Of a stretch of DNA of 64,000 nt, positions 17,356 to 28,840 are shown one piece after another. Origin of the DNA: Pseudomonadales bacterium (GTDB lineage Bacteria; Pseudomonadota; Gammaproteobacteria; Pseudomonadales; Pseudohongiellaceae); assembly GCA_023257655.1 (NCBI GenBank), contig JALRBQ010000056.1, positions 1 through 64,000 on the forward strand. Direction: 5' to 3'. Each line of letters begins with the position of its first letter. The first letter of the stretch is position 1. The translations under genes and the position numbers were made by a program. The notes beneath the pieces were generated by a model. It worked only from the letters and a program-made list of their open reading frames with translations, was not told the origin of the DNA and did not search any database.

Positions 17356-18513
17356 ATGAACTCGAGCTATCGAATCAAGTGGTCATTGCTGGTGGTGGGC
17401 TGGCTCGTTGTGCTGTGCCTGCAGCCGAGCGCAGTCGCCTTGCAGGTGCCCGGTTTGTACAGCTACCAGGTAGCAGTCAGCAATGACAGCGATGCCGAGC
17501 GTACCCGTGCCTTCGGGGAAGCGCTGTCCGCCGTGATCGTCAAGGTCACCGGCACTGAACGTTGGCTACAGGATCCCAGGGTGCAACGTGCCCTGGAAAG
17601 TGCACAACGCTATGTCGAAGCCATCAGTTACTCCAGTGAATTCATCGAGAGACAGGCACCGCCTGTAATCCCGGTCGAAGCAGTCGATGCGGACACCACG
17701 GTGCCCGCCGTTGAACCCGCCCGCAGCATCACGGTCGAGCAGCGCTATGTCACTGTTACGTTCGCCGCCGGTCTGATCAATGAGCTGCTGACAGGTGCCA
17801 GCGTGCCCATTTGGGACAGCAACCGACCGAGTGTACTGGTGTGGATGGTCATCCAGGACACGACCGGTGATCGCCGCCTGCTGACGCAGGAAACGGATCC
17901 TGAAATCGTGGATACGATTCGGCAATTCAGCACGAATCGGGGATTGCCGCTGATTTTTCCTGTCCTGGATTTTGAGGACCGCCGCAATCTGCCGGTCGAT
18001 GCGCTGTGGAGTCTCGATGAAACTGCCATTCGCATCGCCAGCGAACGTTATGGTGCCGATACGATTCTTTCCGGTCGTCTGTTGCTGACCGCCAGTGGCG
18101 AGAAGGTGGGCCTATGGCAGTTTATCTTCCAGAATCAGGCGACGGTTTTCGATGGCTTCGATGTCGACTTGCAAGCCTATCTGAACGCGCCACTGGATCG
18201 CATAACCAACCAGCTCGCGAGTTATTTCGCCATTGTGCCTGCCTCGACCGATCAAAACTATGTGCGCTTGCGCGTGGAAGGCGTGGATGACTTGCAGGCG
18301 TATTCGGCTTTGCTGACGTACGTGCGGACCTTGGGTCTGGTGCGCAGTGTGGCTATGACCAGCATCGATGGCGCCCGGCTGGAGCTGGAGTTGGGTCTGC
18401 AAGGCAGCGCCCAGCAATTGCTCGAGTTGATCGCCCTGGACCGGGATCTGCTGCCAATTACCGCCAGCAGAAATAGCGAGGATCCCGTCCTGCATTACCG
18501 CTGGACTCGCTGA
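17356..18513 (+). CDS. DUF2066 exported protein
   Basis: The 385-residue product from ATG 17356 has a signal peptide (WSLLVVGWLVVLCLQPSAVA, then LQVPGLYSYQVAV). The rest matches DUF2066, a family of unknown function usually next to hda in this class. The open frame begins upstream at 17206, but only the later ATG provides a signal peptide. The conserved start DSDAERTRAFGEALSAVIVK (about 48-67) is typical. It ends 3 bases before hda and is probably co-transcribed with it. A periplasmic location is likely. Confidence 0.83.
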   Translation: MNSSYRIKWSLLVVGWLVVLCLQPSAVALQVPGLYSYQVAVSNDSDAERTRAFGEALSAVIVKVTGTERWLQDPRVQRALESAQRYVEAISYSSEFIERQAPPVIPVEAVDADTTVPAVEPARSITVEQRYVTVTFAAGLINELLTGASVPIWDSNRPSVLVWMVIQDTTGDRRLLTQETDPEIVDTIRQFSTNRGLPLIFPVLDFEDRRNLPVDALWSLDETAIRIASERYGADTILSGRLLLTASGEKVGLWQFIFQNQATVFDGFDVDLQAYLNAPLDRITNQLASYFAIVPASTDQNYVRLRVEGVDDLQAYSALLTYVRTLGLVRSVAMTSIDGARLELELGLQGSAQQLLELIALDRDLLPITASRNSEDPVLHYRWTR

Positions 18514-18516
18514 TCG

Positions 18517-19218
18517 ATGAATCCTCAGCAGCCTGATCAACTGACACTGGGTGTCAGCCTCGACGATAACGCCACCTTTGAAAATTTCCTGGTTGCGGCG
18601 CGCAACGAACAGGCGGTAGCGACGCTCGCGGGTGGCGGCCGTTCCGAGCAATTGCTGTTGATCTGGGGTAGCACAGGCTGCGGGCTTACTCACTTGTTGC
18701 AGGCTGCCTGCCACCGGAAAGCAGGAAGGCAGCACGGCAGCCTCTACCTGCCCATGCGCGAAGCGGCCGAACTGCATCCGGAAATTCTGCAGGGCGTGAA
18801 CTCGCTCTCCCTGGTATGTATCGATGATGTGCAGCATATCGCCGGCAATGCCCAATGGGAGACGGCGCTCTTCACGGCGTTCAATGCCATTCGGGACTCC
18901 CATACCCAACTCATCCTGGCGGCGCACAGCGCCCCGGCGGCGTTGCCAATCCAGCTGCAGGACCTGCACTCCCGACTGCAATCCTGTCTCGTCTTTCATA
19001 TCAGTGAGCTCGATGACCGGGAAAAATTGCAGGTATTACAGTTGCGAGCGCGCAATCGCGGCATGGAATTGAGTGACAGTGTGGGGGAATTTATCTTGCA
19101 GCGGGCAGAGCGAAATCTGGCTGTCCTGATGAACATCCTCGATCAACTCGACAGAGTATCGCTCTCCCAGCAGCGTCGTCTCACCATTCCACTCGTGAAA
19201 GCTGCCCTGGGCTGGTAA
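18517..19218 (+). CDS. hda: DnaA regulatory inactivator Hda
   Basis: The 233-residue AAA+ protein is a DnaA paralogue without the DNA-binding domain IV. It carries a P-loop-like WGSTGCGLTHLLQAACH (about 50-66) and Walker B VCIDDVQHIAG. Hda works with the sliding clamp to trigger ATP hydrolysis on DnaA and prevent over-initiation. The N-terminus PQQPDQLTLGVSLDD contains QLTLGV, a clamp-binding motif of the QL[SP]LxF type. The position after a DUF2066 gene is conserved. Just after the stop codon lies a degenerate tandem array. Confidence 0.93.
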   Translation: MNPQQPDQLTLGVSLDDNATFENFLVAARNEQAVATLAGGGRSEQLLLIWGSTGCGLTHLLQAACHRKAGRQHGSLYLPMREAAELHPEILQGVNSLSLVCIDDVQHIAGNAQWETALFTAFNAIRDSHTQLILAAHSAPAALPIQLQDLHSRLQSCLVFHISELDDREKLQVLQLRARNRGMELSDSVGEFILQRAERNLAVLMNILDQLDRVSLSQQRRLTIPLVKAALGW

Positions 19219-19273
19219 TTCGACTGGGTCGGATTCGACTGGGCAAGGATCGACTTGAACAGAATCAACCTGG

Positions 19274-19277
<4 letters not shown>
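19218..19277. repeat. Degenerate tandem array, units of about 15 bp, between convergent genes
   Basis: Four units fill the gap between hda and the DUF2069 gene: ATTCGACTGGGTCGG, ATTCGACTGGGCAAGG, ATCGACTTGAACAG, AATCAACCTGGCTAG. The first two share 11 identical leading bases and the others are degraded. The last unit contains the DUF2069 stop codon. This resembles the array at 54327-54385 in length and setting but not in sequence. Confidence 0.65.
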
Positions 19278-20635
<1,358 letters not shown>

Positions 20636-20696
20636 GGCTGGGTTCCTCACCAATCAGCGGCCTGATGCTGTCGGGACAACGTTGCTTATGATGCAA

Positions 20697-22034
20697 TCAG
20701 GGGGCATCGATAAATTTTTTGTCGCCCAGCTCCCGCTGTAACAATGTCTCTGCGGCTTCCTGGAACTCCCGGACTACACGCAGATCGGCAGACTGGATAT
20801 CTCCCTTGTGCGGATCTGCCTCGAGTCGCCGCAGGGCGCTCAGTACCTCGAGAATCGAGCATTCTGTCACTGATTTCAGTGGCAGAAATCGGGGTGGCTC
20901 ATCCGCGGTGCTGGTGATGAGCCCGATGCGCTTGAGAGATTCCAGTGGCCCTTCGATGACGATCGGATTACCGCTCAGCGCATTCGCCAGTTCCGCCTCG
21001 GTCAGCGGAGGCAGTCCCTGCTGAAAACGTCGAATGATAATCGCTGCGAGCGTGAGGCTCAATTCTTCCTGCTGTGCGATGCTGTAGTGAGCGCGTTCGC
21101 GACCGCTGCGGGCTTTACCGGGATTCTGGTGATAGTAGGCGATGCTGCTGCCAACCAGCGCTACGAGCCAGCCGATGTAGGCGAAGAACATGACGGCGAT
21201 TGCCGTTGCGAAGGCGAGATAGATGGATTCTCGCGCGGTGGAAACAAAGAAACCCTGAAACACAGAGCCCATCAGCTTCCATATAATGGTCGTTACAAGG
21301 CCGCCAATGAAGGCTGACGAAAAGCGCACTCGAGTATTGGGCAAAAACACGTAGGCGAATGCGAAGGCCAGCGACATCAGCAGTATGGAGGTGATGAAAG
21401 CTGTAAATTCAATGACGAATGAGCCGTACAGCAGCTTTTCGAGGAAGGTCTCGAAGAAGTTCGTGTTCACCCAGGACGTCAGGCTTATCGAGAGAAACAG
21501 CAGTAACGGGCTGACGATGACCGCAAACAGGTATTCGCTGATTCGGCTCGACCAGGATCGCCCCTGTTTTACCGACCAGATGTAATTGAAGGAGGATTCG
21601 ATCTTGCGCATCATGTCGAGCACAATGTAGATCAGCAAGCCAACGCTCGTTATGCCGATCAGTTGAACCTGAATGTTGTCGACATAGTTCAGGATATTGG
21701 TCGTGAGTTCATTGGCGCGATCACCCAGTGGCTCAAGCAGGGTGAGCAAGGTCGGTTCCAGCGCATTGTGCACGCCGAGGCCTTTCAGTACGGCGAAGGT
21801 GAGCGCCAGCAGCGGAAAGAAACCTATCAGTGTGGTGAACACCAGACTCATCGCGCGCAGCGAGAGCTGACCCTGCAATAGATCGCGCATCACCGCGATG
21901 AAGATCTGGATAGTGCGGATCAGCAGCCGCTGGGGCAGGGGCAGCAACGAGGTATTCTGTTGCCAGAGAAAGCGGTTGAATTGCACGCGCTGGTCATGCA
22001 GGGTTTGCTTCACTTGGTTGAATTGCAATGCCAT
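20697..22034 (-). CDS. yihY: YihY/virulence factor BrkB family membrane protein
   Basis: The 445-residue protein has six or so transmembrane helices in residues about 50-300, typical of YihY/BrkB, once misnamed ribonuclease BN. Motifs include LRAMSLVFTTLIGFFPLLAL and SSRISEYLFAVIVSPLLL. The C-terminal 130 residues form a soluble, winged-helix-like tail. The function is unknown; serum-resistance and transport roles have been suggested for relatives. It lies 61 bases upstream of arsC in the same orientation and diverges from acylphosphatase. Confidence 0.85.
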   Translation of the reverse strand: MALQFNQVKQTLHDQRVQFNRFLWQQNTSLLPLPQRLLIRTIQIFIAVMRDLLQGQLSLRAMSLVFTTLIGFFPLLALTFAVLKGLGVHNALEPTLLTLLEPLGDRANELTTNILNYVDNIQVQLIGITSVGLLIYIVLDMMRKIESSFNYIWSVKQGRSWSSRISEYLFAVIVSPLLLFLSISLTSWVNTNFFETFLEKLLYGSFVIEFTAFITSILLMSLAFAFAYVFLPNTRVRFSSAFIGGLVTTIIWKLMGSVFQGFFVSTARESIYLAFATAIAVMFFAYIGWLVALVGSSIAYYHQNPGKARSGRERAHYSIAQQEELSLTLAAIIIRRFQQGLPPLTEAELANALSGNPIVIEGPLESLKRIGLITSTADEPPRFLPLKSVTECSILEVLSALRRLEADPHKGDIQSADLRVVREFQEAAETLLQRELGDKKFIDAP

Positions 22035-22145
22035 GGCGCTCTTCGGATCCGGAATTCAGCTATTATACGCAAATTGTCACTGCAACCTACCGTAGCCGGC
22101 GAGCACACCGGTGTCGGTGGGATTGCGTCTGCGGAGCATGCATCC

Positions 22146-22427
22146 ATGTCAGCACCGTGCAAGGCCCTCAAGGGTCGGATAACAGGAGTGGTGCAGGGCG
22201 TCTTCTTTCGGGCATCCACTGCACGCGAAGCGCAGCGGCTAGGCATCAAAGGCTGGGTGCGCAATACCGCTGCAGGGGATGTCGAGTTCTGTGTGTGCGG
22301 TGCTGAGCCGCAACTGGGCGAGATGGTAAGCTGGTTGCACAAGGGGCCGTCGCGCGCTCGCGTCCGGTCGGTGGAGCTCGAGGCAGTCGAGATACCGATT
22401 CCGGACGATTTTCAGATTATTGGCTGA
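22146..22427 (+). CDS. acyP: Acylphosphatase
   Basis: The 93-residue enzyme starts at ATG 22146 (MSAPCKALKGRITGVVQGVF). The signature GVVQGVFFRASTAREA contains the phosphate-binding arginine, and GIKGWVRNTAAGDVEF holds the catalytic asparagine. Acylphosphatases hydrolyse carboxyl-phosphate bonds such as that of acetyl phosphate. It is convergent with proS, with a single base between the two stop codons. The longer upstream open frame from 21960 lacks support. Confidence 0.92.
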   Translation: MSAPCKALKGRITGVVQGVFFRASTAREAQRLGIKGWVRNTAAGDVEFCVCGAEPQLGEMVSWLHKGPSRARVRSVELEAVEIPIPDDFQIIG

Positions 22428-22428
22428 A

Positions 22429-24168
22429 TTACCCGCCGACAGAGATCTGCTCGCGCAAGAAGCCGAGAACGGTGTCCACAGGCACGAGTTGCTTGTCGTC
22501 CTTGCCACGACGGGTGTACTCGACGACGCCGTCTGCCAGACCGCGGGGAGAAACCACCAGCCGATGTGGAATGCCGATCAACTCGGATTCTGCAAACTTC
22601 ACGCCCACGCTGGTCTTGCGATCACGGTCATCGAGCAAGACTTCGATACCACTGGCTTGTGCCGCGCTGTAGACGGTGTCGGCGAAGGTCTGCACCTGTT
22701 CGGATTTGTGAGCATCAATCTGCACGATGATGAGATGGAACGGGGCCAGTTGTTCCGGCCAGATAATGCCCCGATCATCATGGTTTTGCTCGATACAGGC
22801 GGCGACCACGCGGGTAACGCCAATGCCATAACATCCCATCGTCATCACGATGGCCTTGCCGTTGGCGTCGAGCACCGAGGCATTGAGCGCCTCGCTGTAT
22901 TTCTTGCCGAGCTGGAAGATGTGACCCACTTCTATGCCGCGCTTGATCAGCAGCGTACCCTTGCCATCCGGACTCAGGTCGCCTTCCTGCACCTTGCGCA
23001 TATCGGCAACCTCATCGTAGTTGCAGTCGCGTCCCCAATTGGCATTGCGCAGGTGCTGACCGTTCTGGTTCGCCCCGCAGATGAAGTTTGTCAGCGGGAC
23101 TACAGAGTTGTCGGCGATTGTGCGAATGGACAGACGTACCGGACCGATGCAGCCAGGTGCGCAACCGATATGTTGTTGAATCAAGTCGTCACTGGCAAAT
23201 TCCAGAGGCGATGCCACACCCGGTAGCTTCTGCGCCTTGGTCACATTCAGTTCCTGATCCCCGCGCAGCAGCAAGGCGACGAGTTCGTCGCTGCGCTGAC
23301 CATCGGCATCTGCTGCATGAACGACGAGCGTCTTGACGAGCTTCTGCGGAGCGACACCAAGCAGTGCAGTGACTTCCTCGATGGTGTGGGCGTTGCCTGT
23401 TTCGACGACCTCGACTGCTTGCTCCGAGCCATCCCGTGGCAGAGCCGCAAGCTCGCCTGTCGCGAGTTCTATATTGGCGGCATAGTCGCCCTCGCTGCTG
23501 AAGACGATCTCATCCTCGCCGGAATCTGCCAGCACATGGAATTCGTGAGAGGTGCTGCCACCGATATTGCCGGAATCGGCGATCACTGGCCGAAAATCGA
23601 GTCCGAGTCGGTTGAAGATGGTGCAATAGGCTTCATGCATGCGCTGGTAAGTGCCGTTCAGGGACTCCTGGTCCACGTGAAAAGAATAGGCATCTTTCAT
23701 GGTGAATTCCCGTGCTCGCATCACCCCAAAACGCGGGCGGCGTTCGTCGCGGAATTTCGTCTGAATCTGGTAGATATTCGCCGGCAATTGTTTGTAGCTG
23801 GCGTATTCGCTGCGAATCAGATCCGTAATCACTTCCTCATGGGTCGGCCCGAGACAGAAGTCGCGTTCATGGCGATCTTTGAACCGGAGCAGTTCCGGCC
23901 CCATGACGTGCCAGCGTCCGGACTCCTCCCACAGCTCCGCAGGCTGTACGACGGGCATCAATACTTCCATTGCGCCGGCCCGGTTCATTTCTTCGCGGAT
24001 CACCTGAGTGACTTTCTGCAGGACCCGCAGGCCCATCGGCAGCCATGTATACAAGCCACTGGCCAGCTTGCGGATCAGGCCAGCACGCAACATGAGCTGA
24101 TGGCTGATGACTTCTGCGTCGGCTGGAGTTTCTTTGACCGTGGCGAGTAAATAGTGGCTGGCGCGCAT
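22429..24168 (-). CDS. proS: Prolyl-tRNA synthetase
   Basis: The 579-residue class II synthetase starts at ATG 24168 ([20 protein letters not shown]); the frame opens upstream to 24198. Motif 2 lies in the [21 protein letters not shown] region. The middle (about 225-400) carries the bacterial INS editing insertion, and motif 3 is in [17 protein letters not shown]. It charges tRNA-Pro and clears mischarged alanine. A strong minus-strand terminator separates it from the HU-like gene upstream, so it has its own promoter within the 35 bases after the terminator or is read through. Confidence 0.97.
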   Translation of the reverse strand: MRASHYLLATVKETPADAEVISHQLMLRAGLIRKLASGLYTWLPMGLRVLQKVTQVIREEMNRAGAMEVLMPVVQPAELWEESGRWHVMGPELLRFKDRHERDFCLGPTHEEVITDLIRSEYASYKQLPANIYQIQTKFRDERRPRFGVMRAREFTMKDAYSFHVDQESLNGTYQRMHEAYCTIFNRLGLDFRPVIADSGNIGGSTSHEFHVLADSGEDEIVFSSEGDYAANIELATGELAALPRDGSEQAVEVVETGNAHTIEEVTALLGVAPQKLVKTLVVHAADADGQRSDELVALLLRGDQELNVTKAQKLPGVASPLEFASDDLIQQHIGCAPGCIGPVRLSIRTIADNSVVPLTNFICGANQNGQHLRNANWGRDCNYDEVADMRKVQEGDLSPDGKGTLLIKRGIEVGHIFQLGKKYSEALNASVLDANGKAIVMTMGCYGIGVTRVVAACIEQNHDDRGIIWPEQLAPFHLIIVQIDAHKSEQVQTFADTVYSAAQASGIEVLLDDRDRKTSVGVKFAESELIGIPHRLVVSPRGLADGVVEYTRRGKDDKQLVPVDTVLGFLREQISVGG

Positions 24169-24202
24169 GTTTCCTCTCAAATCTGCTGTAAAACACATAA
24201 AA

Positions 24203-24227
24203 GAAAGGCAGCCATTGGCTGCCTTTC
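24203..24227 (-). terminator. Intrinsic terminator of the HU-like gene
   Basis: A perfect 11-base-pair stem, GAAAGGCAGCC/GGCTGCCTTTC, encloses a 3-base loop. On the minus strand it is followed by TTTTATGTGTTTT, a weak T-tract. It lies after the HU-like gene and before proS. Confidence 0.85.
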
Positions 24228-24338
24228 AAGATCGAACAAGTTCGGATCTGTGGGATTGACCCGCCGCTAGTCTGCTTTGAACCGGATCCCGGGGGAGGGT
24301 TCAGTCAGACCGGACTGGTCGAAGCCCTGATGAATCGC

Positions 24339-24734
24339 TTAGACCGCGAATTCCTTCAGTTTCTTAAGAGGCAATACTTTGACTCTTGTTGTAGCCGGTT
24401 TGCGAGGAATGTCCATCAGTTCGCCGGGGCGGAAAGGATTGGGGACATTCTTGCGAGCTGGTCTGGCTGGACGTACCACTGATTTGATCTTCAGCAGGCC
24501 AGGCAAGGTGAATTCGCCAACAGCACGCTTCTTTATGTGACGCTCAATCAGTACGGCAAGTTCGTCCAGAACAGCGGAAACTTCTTTTTTGCTAACAGAA
24601 GTGTTTTGTGAAATCTCATTGAGAATTTCAGTTTTTGTGAATTTCTTTTGAACTGCGCTAGTCGCTTTGCTCTTAGCTGCGCTAGTTGCTTTAGTTTTTG
24701 GTGCAGCTTTTTTCGATGATTTTTTAACAGCCAT
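24339..24734 (-). CDS. HU/IHF-like DNA-binding protein with basic N-terminal tail
   Basis: The 131-residue protein joins a Lys/Ala/Ser-rich N-terminal tail (about 1-30, KKSSKKAAPKTKATSAAKSK) to a complete HU-like domain. That domain starts FTKTEILNEISQNTSVSKKEV and contains GEFTLPGLLKIKSVVRPARPARK, the DNA-embracing arm. HU-family proteins bend and compact DNA. Tailed versions resemble AlgP or histone-H1-like proteins. The tail has no counterpart in E. coli HU and may add non-specific DNA or RNA binding. It ends in a strong terminator and lies alone. Confidence 0.85.
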   Translation of the reverse strand: MAVKKSSKKAAPKTKATSAAKSKATSAVQKKFTKTEILNEISQNTSVSKKEVSAVLDELAVLIERHIKKRAVGEFTLPGLLKIKSVVRPARPARKNVPNPFRPGELMDIPRKPATTRVKVLPLKKLKEFAV

Positions 24735-25328
24735 GCCCGTTCTCTATTGTTGTTGCAGGTTTGAAAAAATTCTTCTCGGAAGAGGAGACGCCCTTATTTT
24801 GTTTCACACTTGTTTTTTCGAAAGAAACAGATTCCAGTACTGCTTCTCAGGACGTGTATTTAAAACCATTCACTCAGGGCTAGCAAGTACTTCTGCCAAC
24901 TTTCACAGGATTAACAGGGAATATCTCCGGTTTCCTGTTGACCCCGGTTTCTTGTTTGCCCCGGATTCTAGTTTGAATGACTTCTGAGATGAAGGCAGAT
25001 TACTGGAGACTGAAAATAGCGTGTTGGATTGGGCAGGTTTTTTCCGTGACCACTTGCCGAGTGATTACCGTCGCTCACTCATTCCTGAACTGTCAATGAC
25101 CGCCCGAACGGGGTGACCCCGAGATCGGCTGATCGTCATGACTCAAAGCCAGAATGCGCTCCCGACACGCCAGTTTGTCTGCGAAAGAATCGGCGTCATG
25201 CAGAGCAATGAGGGGTGCGTCGGAAATTCCATATAAGGTATAATCGCCGGCTTTTCCCGCTCCAGCCCGACAAACGCTGCCGGCGGTCGTTAACCCCATA
25301 GCTGTGAATTGACAGGCAGGAATCCCGA
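24735..25328. other. Long divergent intergenic region
   Basis: 594 bases between the HU-like gene and fmdB. The part next to the HU gene (24735-24990) is T-rich on the plus strand and probably contains its promoter. No conserved gene is seen in the open frames. A TATAAT -10 element for fmdB lies at its right end. Confidence 0.45.
25216..25244 (+). promoter_or_regulatory. Probable promoter before fmdB-aspS
   Basis: A perfect TATAAT at 25239-25244 lies 84 bases before the fmdB start. The -35 position (TGCGTC at 25216-25221, 17-base spacer) is poor. The promoter would serve fmdB and probably aspS. Confidence 0.5.
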
Positions 25329-25691
25329 ATGCCGATCTATGAGTATCGCTGCACGAAGTGCGGACACAGTCTCGAGGCTTTGCAGAAGATGAGCGACGCA
25401 CCGCTGCGAAAATGCCCGGCGTGTTCGCGGCCTGCCCTGGAGAAGCTGGTATCGGCGGCCAGCTTCCGGTTGAAAGGGGGTGGATGGTACGAGACGGATT
25501 TCAAGACTGGAGACAAGAAACAACTTGCCGACTCTGACTCAGGCTCGGTCGCTGCCAGCAGTGAGGCTGACACGCCGAAAAGCGCCGTAAAAGCACCATC
25601 GGAAAGCGCCAGCAAGCCAACGGCGACAGAAAGCAAGAAGGTGGCCAAAAAGGGGGCCAGTGGCAAGGCCAAGGGTAAGACGAGCAACTAG
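25329..25691 (+). CDS. FmdB-family zinc ribbon protein
   Basis: The 120-residue protein has an N-terminal zinc ribbon with CxxC pairs at Cys8/Cys11 and Cys29/Cys32 (MPIYEYRCTKCGHSLEALQK), the FmdB/CxxC_CxxC_SSSS family. After about residue 60 the tail is low-complexity and rich in Lys, Ala and Ser. The function of these proteins in gammaproteobacteria is unknown, but the gene is almost always just before aspS. The aspS start lies 75 bases downstream. Confidence 0.85.
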   Translation: MPIYEYRCTKCGHSLEALQKMSDAPLRKCPACSRPALEKLVSAASFRLKGGGWYETDFKTGDKKQLADSDSGSVAASSEADTPKSAVKAPSESASKPTATESKKVAKKGASGKAKGKTSN

Positions 25692-25766
25692 GTAATACCA
25701 ACCGTGGCACGGGTAGAGGTCTGGACACGTACCGGGTACATTAGCAGGATTCAACAGGAAATCAGT

Positions 25767-27542
25767 ATGCGCAGTAACTATTGCGGTGAATTGAACGAGA
25801 CTTTCATCGATCAGGAAGTGGTGTTATGTGGCTGGGTACACCGGCGTCGGGATCACGGTGGCGTGATCTTTCTGGATGTGCGCGACCGCGAGGGTCTGGC
25901 GCAAATCGTCTTCGATCCGGATACCAGAGAGAGCTTTGCGCTGGCTGAGACGGTCCGCAGCGAGTATGTGATTCGCGTGCGCGGGAGCGTGCGTGCGCGA
26001 CCTGAAGGTACGATCAATAAGGACATGCCAACAGGCAAGATCGAGGTCCTGGGCAAGGAGCTTGAAATCCTCAATGTGGCCAACACTCCCCCATTCCAAC
26101 TGGATGAGCATGCCGATGTCGGTGAGGACGTGCGCCTGCGCTATCGCTTTGTGGATCTGCGCCGACCGGAGATGGCGGCCCGATTGCGGTTTCGCTCCAA
26201 GGTTTCAATAACAGTTCGCAATTTTCTGGACAGCCATGGCTTCCTGGACATCGAGACGCCCCTGCTGACCAAGGCGACGCCAGAGGGGGCAAGAGACTAT
26301 CTCGTGCCGAGCCGCACCCATCCCAATCGCTTCTTTGCATTGCCGCAGTCACCGCAGCTGTTCAAGCAAATTCTGATGGCAGCCGGCATGGACCGGTATT
26401 ACCAGATTGCAAAATGTTTCCGCGACGAGGACCTGCGCGCCGATCGTCAGCCGGAATTTACCCAGATTGACGTGGAAACCTCATTCATGAACGAAGAGCA
26501 GATCATGTCAGTGATGGAGGACATGATCCGAGTCATCTTTAAGGAGCATCTGGATGTCGACCTGGGCGCATTCCCGCGCATGACGTATGCCGAGGCAATT
26601 CGCCGCTATGGTTCCGACAAGCCGGATCTGCGTATCGACCTGGAGCTGACTGATATCGCGGACCTTATGAAAGATGTCGATTTCAAGGTGTTCAGCGGTC
26701 CTGCGAACGACCCGGCCAGCCGTGTCGTGGCGCTGCGCGTGCCCAACGGTGGCAGTCTGAGTCGCAAGGTGATCGACGACTACACCGCCTTCGTGGCTAT
26801 TTATGGCGCCAAGGGCCTGGCCTGGGTGAAGGTCAACGACCGCGCCGGCGGGATCGACGGCTTGCAGTCCCCGATTCTGAAATTCATGCCGCCTGCAGTC
26901 ATCGAGGCCTTGCTCGACAAACTCGCTGCTCAAACCGGCGATATCATTTTCTTCGGCGCCGACAAGGCGAGTGTTGTCAGCGAGGCGCTGGGGGCGCTGC
27001 GCCTGAAGGTGGCGCAGGACCTGGGCCAGGTGAAAACCGGCTGGGCGCCGCTATGGGTAATCGATTTTCCGATGTTTGAACGCGTGAGCGATGGTACGCT
27101 GAATTCGCTGCATCATCCTTTCACGGCACCGTCCTGCGATGTCGCGACATTGGCCGCGAATCCCGATGCGGCGCTGTCGCGCGCGTATGACATGGTCCTG
27201 AACGGCACCGAACTGGGTGGCGGATCGATCCGTATCAACAAGGCCGACATGCAGCAAGAAGTCTTCAAGGTCCTGGGTATCGGCCCGGAAGAGGCCGAAG
27301 AAAAATTCGGCTTCTTGCTGAAAGCATTGTCCTATGGGTGCCCGCCACACGGCGGTATCGCCTTCGGTCTGGATCGACTGATCATGCTGATGACAGGGAG
27401 CACCTCGATTCGGGATGTCATCGCATTCCCCAAGACTCAGTCTGCCGCCTGTCCGTTGACCGACGCCCCCGGTATCGTGTCTGCCCAGCAGCTGCGGGAA
27501 TTGAACATTCGCCTGCGGGAAGTCGAAAAGCCGGCGAGCTAG
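25767..27542 (+). CDS. aspS: Aspartyl-tRNA synthetase
   Basis: The 591-residue class II synthetase starts at ATG 25767 ([20 protein letters not shown]). It has an N-terminal OB-fold anticodon domain (about 1-110), the catalytic core with [18 protein letters not shown] (motif 2) and a bacterial GAD insertion in the middle. Motif 3 is in [13 protein letters not shown] near the end. It attaches Asp to tRNA-Asp; a tRNA-Asp gene lies at 57458. In many relatives yebC follows, but here ruvC comes next after 174 bases. A stem CAAGCCCG/CGGGCTTG (27578-27608) lies between. Confidence 0.97.
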   Translation: MRSNYCGELNETFIDQEVVLCGWVHRRRDHGGVIFLDVRDREGLAQIVFDPDTRESFALAETVRSEYVIRVRGSVRARPEGTINKDMPTGKIEVLGKELEILNVANTPPFQLDEHADVGEDVRLRYRFVDLRRPEMAARLRFRSKVSITVRNFLDSHGFLDIETPLLTKATPEGARDYLVPSRTHPNRFFALPQSPQLFKQILMAAGMDRYYQIAKCFRDEDLRADRQPEFTQIDVETSFMNEEQIMSVMEDMIRVIFKEHLDVDLGAFPRMTYAEAIRRYGSDKPDLRIDLELTDIADLMKDVDFKVFSGPANDPASRVVALRVPNGGSLSRKVIDDYTAFVAIYGAKGLAWVKVNDRAGGIDGLQSPILKFMPPAVIEALLDKLAAQTGDIIFFGADKASVVSEALGALRLKVAQDLGQVKTGWAPLWVIDFPMFERVSDGTLNSLHHPFTAPSCDVATLAANPDAALSRAYDMVLNGTELGGGSIRINKADMQQEVFKVLGIGPEEAEEKFGFLLKALSYGCPPHGGIAFGLDRLIMLMTGSTSIRDVIAFPKTQSAACPLTDAPGIVSAQQLRELNIRLREVEKPAS

Positions 27543-27577
27543 TCAGGGCGATGGCTTGACCGACAGATTCGTAGTTT

Positions 27578-27608
27578 CAAGCCCGTATCCTCGACCGGGG
27601 CGGGCTTG
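27578..27608. repeat. Stem-loop between aspS and ruvC
   Basis: An 8-base-pair perfect stem (27578-27585 with 27601-27608) encloses 15 bases. No T-tract follows, so a Rho-independent terminator is doubtful. Confidence 0.4.
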
Positions 27609-27716
27609 ATAACACGACAGCGCTCCAGCTTCCGCAGCAGCTGGACGATATTACTTGCAGTCTCAATCTTCGGAGAGCCAAAGCGCCTCCGTTTCCACGC
27701 GATCAAGGGAAGAATG

Positions 27717-28238
27717 ATGGCCATAGTCCTGGGAATCGACCCCGGATCCAGAGTTACCGGTTATGGCCTGATCAATGTCATCGGTAACAAACTCGACTAT
27801 GTTGCTTGCGGTTGTATCCGCACCGAGACGGATCCCTTGCCCGAACGCCTGAAATCGATCTACGACGGGCTGTGCGAAATCATCGAGCGTCATTCTCCCC
27901 AGCAAGCTGCCATAGAAGAAGTGTTTATGGGACGCAATGCTGGCTCGGCGCTGAAACTTGGCCAGGCGCGCGGTAGTGCGATCGTCGCCTGCCTGTCCCA
28001 CGAGTTGTCTGTCGAGGAGTATTCCGCTCGCAAGGTGAAACAGGCGTTGGTCGGCAACGGTGGTGCTGACAAAGCGCAGGTTCAACACATGGTGAGAGCG
28101 CTGTTGGGGATTAGTGATACCATTGCCGAAGACGCTGCGGATGCCCTGGCTGTGGCGATCTGTCATGCGAATACCCAGGCCAGTCTGATTCGAATGGCTG
28201 GCGCAAAATCGTTTACCAGGAAGAGGTGGCATCAGTGA
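27717..28238 (+). CDS. ruvC: Holliday junction resolvase RuvC
   Basis: The 173-residue RuvC cuts four-way junctions. It begins [18 protein letters not shown] from the second of two adjacent ATG codons (27714 and 27717); AAGGGA sits at the right distance for the second. The catalytic acidic residues are Asp8, Glu67 (IEEVFMG) and the two Asp in the [12 protein letters not shown] segment. It overlaps ruvA by 4 bases. The frame extends far upstream to 27606 without family support. Confidence 0.96.
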   Translation: MAIVLGIDPGSRVTGYGLINVIGNKLDYVACGCIRTETDPLPERLKSIYDGLCEIIERHSPQQAAIEEVFMGRNAGSALKLGQARGSAIVACLSHELSVEEYSARKVKQALVGNGGADKAQVQHMVRALLGISDTIAEDAADALAVAICHANTQASLIRMAGAKSFTRKRWHQ

Positions 28239-28840
28239 TTGGGCAGATACGCGGCGTACTCGTTGGCAAGCAGCCGCCGGAAATACTGCTGGAAGCCAAC
28301 GGCATCACCTATGAGATTCAGGTGCCGATGCGCACCCTGTATCAATTACCAGAGATCGGTAAATCCCTGCTGCTGCACACCCATTTCGTCGTGCGTGAAG
28401 ATGCCCAACTCCTTTATGGGTTTTTTGAGGCCAAAGACAAGGTTATGTTTCGGGCTCTGATCAAGGTCAATGGAGTCGGACCAAAGATGGCGCTCGCCAT
28501 CCTGTCGAACATGGCTGCAGACGAGTTCGCGCACACGGTGCGCTCCAATAACGTGTCAGCGCTGACAAACATGCCCGGCGTCGGCAAGAAAACCGCCGAG
28601 CGGCTGATCATCGAGATGCGGGATCGGCTAGGTGAATGGGAAGGGGCGGGCACGCTTGTCGTTTCAGGTGAGGGCAGGCTGGCTCCCTCAACAATTACCC
28701 GGGATGCCGAGACCGCTCTCATCAGCCTCGGCTATAAGCCGCAACAGGCAGCTCACACGATTGCGTTGATTCTGAAAGACCGCGAAGATATCGTCGATAG
28801 TGAAGAACTGATTCGACTCGCCCTGAAGAGCATGGCCTGA
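28235..28840 (+). CDS. ruvA: Holliday junction branch-migration protein RuvA
   Basis: The 201-residue RuvA starts with GTG at 28235, sharing GTGA with the ruvC stop codon and preceded by GAGGTG; this gives [19 protein letters not shown], the family start. A GTG at 28226 is an alternative. The helix-hairpin-helix repeats ([14 protein letters not shown] and [16 protein letters not shown]) bind the junction, and the C-terminal domain III contacts RuvB. It binds the crossover and positions the RuvB rings. Confidence 0.96.
   Translation: MIGQIRGVLVGKQPPEILLEANGITYEIQVPMRTLYQLPEIGKSLLLHTHFVVREDAQLLYGFFEAKDKVMFRALIKVNGVGPKMALAILSNMAADEFAHTVRSNNVSALTNMPGVGKKTAERLIIEMRDRLGEWEGAGTLVVSGEGRLAPSTITRDAETALISLGYKPQQAAHTIALILKDREDIVDSEELIRLALKSMA

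Noticed and set aside
24667-24987. Open frame antisense to the HU-like gene
   Set aside because: It begins inside the HU gene on the opposite strand and has no family match.
27578-27608. Intrinsic terminator after aspS
   Set aside because: The stem is good but there is no T-run on either strand.
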